A program made the position numbers and the translations under genes. Below are positions 61,901-64,000 of a stretch of 64,000 nt of DNA, piece after piece. Source of the DNA: Alviniconcha marisindica. Taxonomy: Eukaryota > Mollusca > Gastropoda > Provannidae. Numbering within the stretch: the stretch's first letter is position 1; each line of letters starts with the position of its first letter. The stretch lies in assembly GCA_018857735.1 (NCBI GenBank), contig JABMCL010000713.1:802501-866500 (forward strand). Reading direction: 5' to 3'. The notes under the pieces were generated by a model that was not told where the DNA came from, searched no databases, and saw only the letters and a list, made by a program, of their open reading frames with translations.

Positions 61901-63632
61901 AAAAAGTGAATATTAACCTCTTGTTCAATATAGAGTTTCCAGTATTTCCCAGCATTTGGAAACTGCTCCACTAGGCGCTCAAATAACGTACGGGCATCTT
62001 CAATCTTCCGCATCTGCAAAATAAACATAAACATTATAAAGATTTAAGCTATTGTTACAATTGTATCACAAATGGCACCAAACAAAATTGCCAGAAATAA
62101 CTCACCATCAGGGGTCACACCAACTTGACTAAGTATAAAATTTTCCATTACAAAAACACTCTGCAGTACGAGTAAGTTCAAACATACAGTGTGTTTTTGT
62201 CAAGCTCCACATTACTGACTACTGTACACTGAAAAAATTGTACTGTTATCTTTTTAAAACTCTAGTGTAAATAAACATTTAGAAAAGATAATCTTGGTCA
62301 AAAGAACACACAGACTATCACCACTGTATGCCTGTAGTCAGTCTTTTTTGTGTGTTCTTTTGATAATAAATTATACTCCAAATATTAATTATTCTGTTAG
62401 CCATATCACAAAAATTATCAGACCTATAAAGTATGATGATTCCAGGATATGAAATGACACTAATTAGTAATTTGCAATATTCCTTTGATCTCAAACAATG
62501 CCAATACCAAGGTGAATGAAACTAGTGAAAATGAAAATGTGGCTTGTCTAAATGACTGAAGTCTATAAATTTATTTGTCGCTGATGATTACAGCTTTACC
62601 ACAGTTCTTCAGGACCCACACAGTTGGATCTGGTGAAAGGTAATCACTTCCGTCCTCAGCTATTCCTAAAAAGATGTTTCACTTTCTGAGCACAAACTAT
62701 TCTCTGGGTACAGGTTTTGCCATACACCTTGTATTTTTCCCTAACTTTAGGCATTTAGCTCCCTCGCTCTCAGTGATTACACATGTATACAAATACAATT
62801 CACTTGCTTTAAATACTTAATTCAGGTAACAACTTTTTGCCTTAGTTATACTTTATATTTTAAATACTAGTTTTCTATTGCGTAAAGAACATTTCATAAA
62901 ATAATAAGAAAGACGAGACATTTAGTGATTATCATCCATTAAATTAAAAAGGATTGGGGGGGGGGGGCTACTCTACATCACAAAATCAAAGTGCGAAAAT
63001 GTCAACCCAACAAATACACCTAAATCAGCCAGTGGATAGTCTCACCCTGCACAGTCTGAAAACAAAAGATGTCAGTCCTCAAGTCTCACAAATAGTAATA
63101 TTAATAACAATCATTTCTAAAGACGTCAGTCAAGTCTCAGAAAGGTACCAGTCCTAAAAGTCTCATTTAAATAAAGACAAGTAGTGAAGTACAACTTTAG
63201 GTTTTTGCCACTGACTGGCTCATTCCTGATGGCTTGTAATTGTATCAGCCAGTGGATAGTCTCCCCATGCACAGTTTGAAAACAAAAGATTTCAGTCCTC
63301 AAGTCTCACAAAGATAATAATAATAATATTAATAACAATCATTTCTAAAGATGTCAGTCAAGTCTCAGAAAAGTACCAGTCCTAAAAGTTTCATTTAAAT
63401 AAAGACAAGTAGTGAAGTACAACTTTAGGTTTTTGCCACTGACTGGCTCATTCCTGATGGCTTGACACTGCTGACCATTGATTATAATTTATATACATGT
63501 ACATGAAGATTCATACAAGTTATACTGTACCTGCGCATCTCGAATGAGTACACTCCATGCCTCCGTGTCATAGGGGTATGCCTTGATGCGTTTTTCTGCT
63601 TTCACTATCTTGTCAGCAATGTACCCAGATTC
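35111..63632 (-). CDS. CSTF3: CSTF3 (CstF-77), cleavage stimulation factor subunit 3; N-terminal ~20 residues outside window
   Basis: Exons: 63632-63531, 62013-61918, 54116-54084, 51187-50988, 50491-50365, 48799-48641, 48344-48263, 46981-46755, 46515-46441, 44820-44677, 43734-43632, 42842-42773, 42086-41990, 40286-40182, 39653-39491, 37307-37213, 36758-36698 and 35310-35111. They total 2139 nt, exactly 712 codons plus stop. HAT helical repeats fill about residues 1-520 ([75 protein letters not shown]). A proline-rich region ([19 protein letters not shown]) and the C-terminal [14 protein letters not shown] follow. The protein is a dimeric scaffold of CstF that binds CSTF2 and CSTF1 in pre-mRNA 3' end formation in the nucleus. 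Human CSTF3 has 717 aa and the same order. Confidence 0.96.
35528..35806. repeat. 93-bp tandem repeat, 3 copies
   Basis: Units beginning TGCAAACCACCCCGTCTTTG start at 35528, 35621 and 35714 and are almost identical. They lie in the last CSTF3 intron. Confidence 0.95.
36000..36263 (-). mobile_element. LINE polyprotein C-terminal fragment
   Basis: The minus-strand peptide includes [18 protein letters not shown] and [12 protein letters not shown], preceded by [17 protein letters not shown]. This is the common end of non-LTR polyproteins (xxGxxLWNxLPxxI). No reverse transcriptase motif remains. It differs from the fragment at 24598-24990, so it is a different family. It lies in the last CSTF3 intron in the same orientation as the gene. 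Confidence 0.72.
37440..38170. repeat. 57-bp minisatellite, about 13 copies
   Basis: The unit contains CATTTGATACCTCTTCAGGA and CCTAAATGTTTGCAGATGCG, with a second variant CTCTTCCAGATCTAAATG. Copies alternate between the two variants and decay into related sequence until about 38330. It lies in the CSTF3 intron 37308-39490. Confidence 0.95.
38478..38670. repeat. TG-rich low-complexity stretch
   Basis: Imperfect TG repeats with a duplicated TGTGTGTCTGTCTGCTCTGTATG at about 38627-38671. Confidence 0.75.
39113..39485 (-). mobile_element. SINE-like dispersed repeat beside a CSTF3 donor
   Basis: On the minus strand an A-box-like TGGATGAGTGGTTAGG (plus 39458-39473) begins the element. It ends in a GTAAAACACCAACTTACTTA tail at 39113-39140, like other mollusc SINE tails. 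Its edge lies within about 15 nt of the 5' splice site of the CSTF3 exon ending at 39491. An internal block (ACATCTGTGTGCACATT, GGCAGCCATACCATTG) is shared with 45540-45620. No clear B box, so the head is degraded. Confidence 0.6.
40860..41118. other. CSTF3 intron, no recognised feature
   Basis: Unique-looking AT-rich sequence left of the piggyBac-type element. Confidence 0.4.
41119..41802. mobile_element. Non-autonomous piggyBac-type DNA transposon (MITE), 676 bp
   Basis: Both ends are TTAA (41119-41122 and 41799-41802), the target duplication of piggyBac elements. Inside, CCCACTTGGCCCCAGACCA (41123) is matched by the inverted TGGTCTGGGGCCAAGTGGG ending at 41798, a perfect 19-bp terminal inverted repeat starting with CCC. 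No transposase ORF is present (longest frame about 67 codons). It sits in the CSTF3 intron 40287-41989. Confidence 0.85.
43079..43170. repeat. Dispersed repeat fragment
   Basis: CACCTTCCTCCAAACTCTGC and GTTACGCCACTGAAGGGGCA resemble 32107-32165. Probably a conserved SINE body fragment. Confidence 0.35.
44516..44662. repeat. Imperfect (CA)n with nested tandem unit
   Basis: CA-rich tract in which a unit with CATCCAAACACACACACCTG is repeated twice. In CSTF3 sense it is UG-rich and begins about 15 nt after the donor of the exon ending at 44677. Confidence 0.88.
45180..45498 (-). mobile_element. LINE reverse-transcriptase fragment fused to 3' tail
   Basis: The minus-strand peptide has [16 protein letters not shown] and [23 protein letters not shown] is the reverse-transcriptase catalytic motif (usually [YF]xDD). 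The reading frame ends at FVNWDE, directly on GGGATGAATAAAGTATATTG and its TTATTG-like tail, also seen at 7243-7290. The rest of the RT and the C-terminal domain is missing, so the copy is internally deleted. Upstream it is broken by a poly-C (plus poly-G, about 45434-45458) tract. It lies in the CSTF3 intron 44821-46440. Confidence 0.82.
45490..45640. repeat. Dispersed repeat, second copy
   Basis: Shares GACTCTCTTA, ACATCTGTGTGCACATT and GGCAGCCGTACCATTGCTTG with the element at 39113-39485 in the same orientation. Confidence 0.6.
45769..45945. repeat. About 76-bp tandem repeat, 2.5 copies
   Basis: Units begin AGATGCAGAAGCAGGAGA at 45769, 45845 and (variant) 45920, with GGCAGATTGGGTGTACTATC inside. 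Located in the CSTF3 intron 44821-46440. Confidence 0.85.
47655..48131 (-). mobile_element. tRNA-derived SINE, near full length (~475 bp)
   Basis: The minus strand starts with a tRNA-like head containing A box ATAGCTCAGAGGTTAGAG (plus 48105-48122) and B box GTTCGAATCT (plus 48067-48076). The body has CATGTAAAAGATCCCGGTCA, TGCCAAAAGTGCAGGTGGCA and AGTACACCACTTTGGTGGAT. A second, 5'-truncated copy is at 55610-55925. It lies in the CSTF3 intron 46982-48262 in the sense orientation. Confidence 0.78.
48474..48540. repeat. CA-rich microsatellite
   Basis: Imperfect CA repeat in the CSTF3 intron 48345-48640. Confidence 0.85.
48811..48962. repeat. 30-bp minisatellite, 5 copies, at a 3' splice site
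   Basis: Five nearly perfect units of ATGGAACCTCAACATCATCT plus TGAACAATCT. In CSTF3 sense the array ends about 12 nt before the AG acceptor of the exon starting at 48799. The branch point and upstream pyrimidine tract of that intron must therefore lie within or right at the repeat. Being a multiple of 3, it is open in frame, but the exon ends before it. Confidence 0.95.
48963..50364. other. CSTF3 intron with degenerate ~180-bp repeats
   Basis: Segments with CTTATGATGATCTACCATCA and CTAAG(T/A)(C/T)TGGTTGCAAAA recur near 49430-49460, 49580-49630, 49740-49790 and 49900-49935, each next to GTTCAGAAGAT-like and TGACCTTGA-like blocks. This is an old, diverged tandem repeat of about 160-180 bp. 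No exon was found in it. Confidence 0.55.
51190..51935. other. CSTF3 intron, no recognised feature
   Basis: AT-rich sequence with a short TG/CATG tract at 51605-51670. No exon, RNA gene or element recognised. Confidence 0.45.
51940..53965. repeat. 2-kb minisatellite, ~35-bp unit in ~70-bp dimers
   Basis: The basic unit is CTCAAAACTGATCCACCTAG plus CAGTCTTGTTTTCCT (35 bp), often paired as a dimer with CTTGTCTGTCTAGTAGTCTTGGTTCCCT-type units. About 55 copies with many indels. It fills most of the CSTF3 intron 51188-54083 and ends about 120 nt from the 33-nt microexon. Confidence 0.93.
54084..54116 (-). CDS. CSTF3: CSTF3 33-nt microexon
   Basis: Encodes [11 protein letters not shown] between an AG acceptor (CTCATTACAG) and a GTGAGG donor. 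It restores the continuous HAT repeat [22 protein letters not shown], the same order as in other animals. Its length of 11 codons means skipping would keep the frame. It ends the longest intron of the gene. Confidence 0.9.
55610..55925 (-). mobile_element. Truncated SINE copy
   Basis: Matches 47665-47985 block by block (AATATCCACCGAAGTGGTGT, CATGGCTGGTGCCACGTGAA, CCTGCCACCTGCACTTTTGG, GGGATCTTTTACGTGCTAC). The tRNA-like head is missing. Same orientation as the longer copy. Confidence 0.75.
57208..57229. repeat. Poly-C tract
   Basis: About 21 C in the long CSTF3 intron; poly-G in CSTF3 sense. Confidence 0.88.
58962..58992. repeat. Poly-G tract (31 G)
   Basis: The longest homopolymer in the window; poly-C in CSTF3 sense. 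It produces spurious poly-Gly and poly-Pro ORFs. Confidence 0.9.
59139..59260. repeat. 61-bp tandem duplication
   Basis: CAGTTTCCATGATAAAGGAA and the following 40 bases are repeated at 59139 and 59200 with a few differences. Confidence 0.92.
59459..59479. repeat. Poly-G tract (21 G)
   Basis: A G run after TTGTTGTT in the long CSTF3 intron. Confidence 0.88.
60069..60164. repeat. 48-bp perfect tandem duplication
   Basis: TCATTTCTGGATCTATTATT and the next 28 bases are repeated exactly at 60069 and 60117. The lack of divergence implies a recent event. Confidence 0.95.
61660..61665 (-). terminator. Candidate intronic poly(A) signal in CSTF3
   Basis: TTTATT on the plus strand reads AATAAA in CSTF3 RNA, 253 nt after the weak donor at 61917. 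Downstream in RNA sense lie GTTGTATTG, TTCTGTTTTG and AGTTGTGG, which would serve as GU/U-rich elements. Read-through of the donor adds 27 codons and stops at TGA near 61837. Confidence 0.45.
62014..63530. other. CSTF3 intron with ~220-bp duplication
   Basis: Apart from a G run near 62947-62956 and the duplication at 63025-63464, no feature is recognised. Confidence 0.5.
63025..63464. repeat. About 212-220-bp tandem duplication
   Basis: Copy 1 at 63025-63236 and copy 2 at 63245-63464 share TCAGCCAGTGGATAGTCTC, CCAGTCCTAAAAGT and GACTGGCTCATTCCTGATGG, with few changes (an ATAATA insertion in copy 2). Confidence 0.93.
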
Positions 63633-64000
63633 CTGAAAACAGACCACAAACACATTTATTATTTAAAATGCTTCTGCCTCTCAGTTGCTCAGTGCAAACT
63701 CCACTCAAGTACCGACGCACAAAGTGTGATTACTCTCTCTGGTTGATTTTCTTCATGGGATGACTTTTTTGGTGGGTGGGGTCAGGCACCCAACTGGAAA
63801 AGTGAAAGGCAACAGACAATCAACACTGAGAAGATCTTTTATTATCTTTAGTCACTGTTTCAGAACGACAGTCCCTACCATTTGTTGCACTGCAGCTTCA
63901 GCTGTTTTGCACTGAATTACCAACACTGAATTGCTTGTCTCAGTGAAAAAGTGGCAGTCATCACCACCCACTAGACAGATTTTTAAGGTGTATTTTCACT
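63633..64000. other. CSTF3 intron to the right edge
   Basis: No exon seen. The first coding exon of CSTF3, with the start codon and about 20 residues, should lie beyond the window. Confidence 0.6.

Larger units (their letters stand above)
54117..61917 (-). other. 7.8-kb CSTF3 intron, candidate autoregulatory intron
   Basis: The longest intron of the gene has a weak donor (GAG followed by GTTAAT). It contains a truncated SINE (55610-55925), poly-C and poly-G tracts, small duplications and many AT-rich stretches. No other gene was recognised on either strand, including the TG/CA patches at 54328-54360, 54806-54822, 55171-55193 and 61218-61260. Confidence 0.7.

Overview
This is a eukaryotic, intron-rich, AT-leaning genomic window with very dense simple-sequence DNA. 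It contains (TG/CA)n arrays up to about 0.5 kb, G or C homopolymers up to 31 bases, and at least nine minisatellites. The tRNA-derived SINEs, LINE 3' ends and a piggyBac-type MITE look like those of molluscs, and a marine gastropod is my best guess. The taxon is inferred from repeat style only. No bacterial gene, operon or CRISPR array is present.

Five protein-coding genes can be reconstructed exon by exon. (1) CFAP47, minus strand, start codon at 17395, runs off the left edge. Fifteen in-phase exons encode the first ~795 residues of a giant ciliary central-apparatus protein built of MSP/ASH-type Ig domains. (2) DNAJB13, plus strand, 17769-23395, is complete: 7 exons, 317 aa, an axonemal radial-spoke J-domain protein. 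(3) COX17, minus strand, 28791 down to about 26255, is complete: 56 aa, the mitochondrial copper chaperone. (4) TAF13, plus strand, 29031-32628, is complete: 4 exons, 128 aa, a TFIID histone-fold subunit. (5) CSTF3 (CstF-77), minus strand, 63632-35111, has 18 exons and 712 aa in the window, lacking only the extreme N-terminus beyond the right edge. All exon phases add up without a frameshift.

Layout: the genes alternate in direction. CFAP47 and DNAJB13 are head to head with 373 bp between start codons, so two axonemal genes appear to share one bidirectional promoter. COX17 and TAF13 are also head to head, 239 bp apart. DNAJB13/COX17 and TAF13/CSTF3 are convergent. The rest is intron or short intergenic DNA filled with repeats.

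Most notable observations: the ciliary bidirectional promoter; a CSTF3 intron at the same protein position as the human intron that carries the autoregulatory intronic poly(A) site, here the largest intron of the gene, with a weak donor, a candidate AATAAA 253 nt inside and a 33-nt microexon at its far end; a piggyBac-type MITE with TTAA duplications; a perfect 33-bp-arm palindrome with an internal 46-bp tandem duplication in DNAJB13 intron 3; a COX17 stop codon apparently created by splicing; a J domain with HPE instead of HPD; and UG/CA arrays repeatedly placed beside splice sites. I see no convincing wholly new biological system. Exons were called by eye from splice sites, phase and remembered family similarity, not by alignment software.
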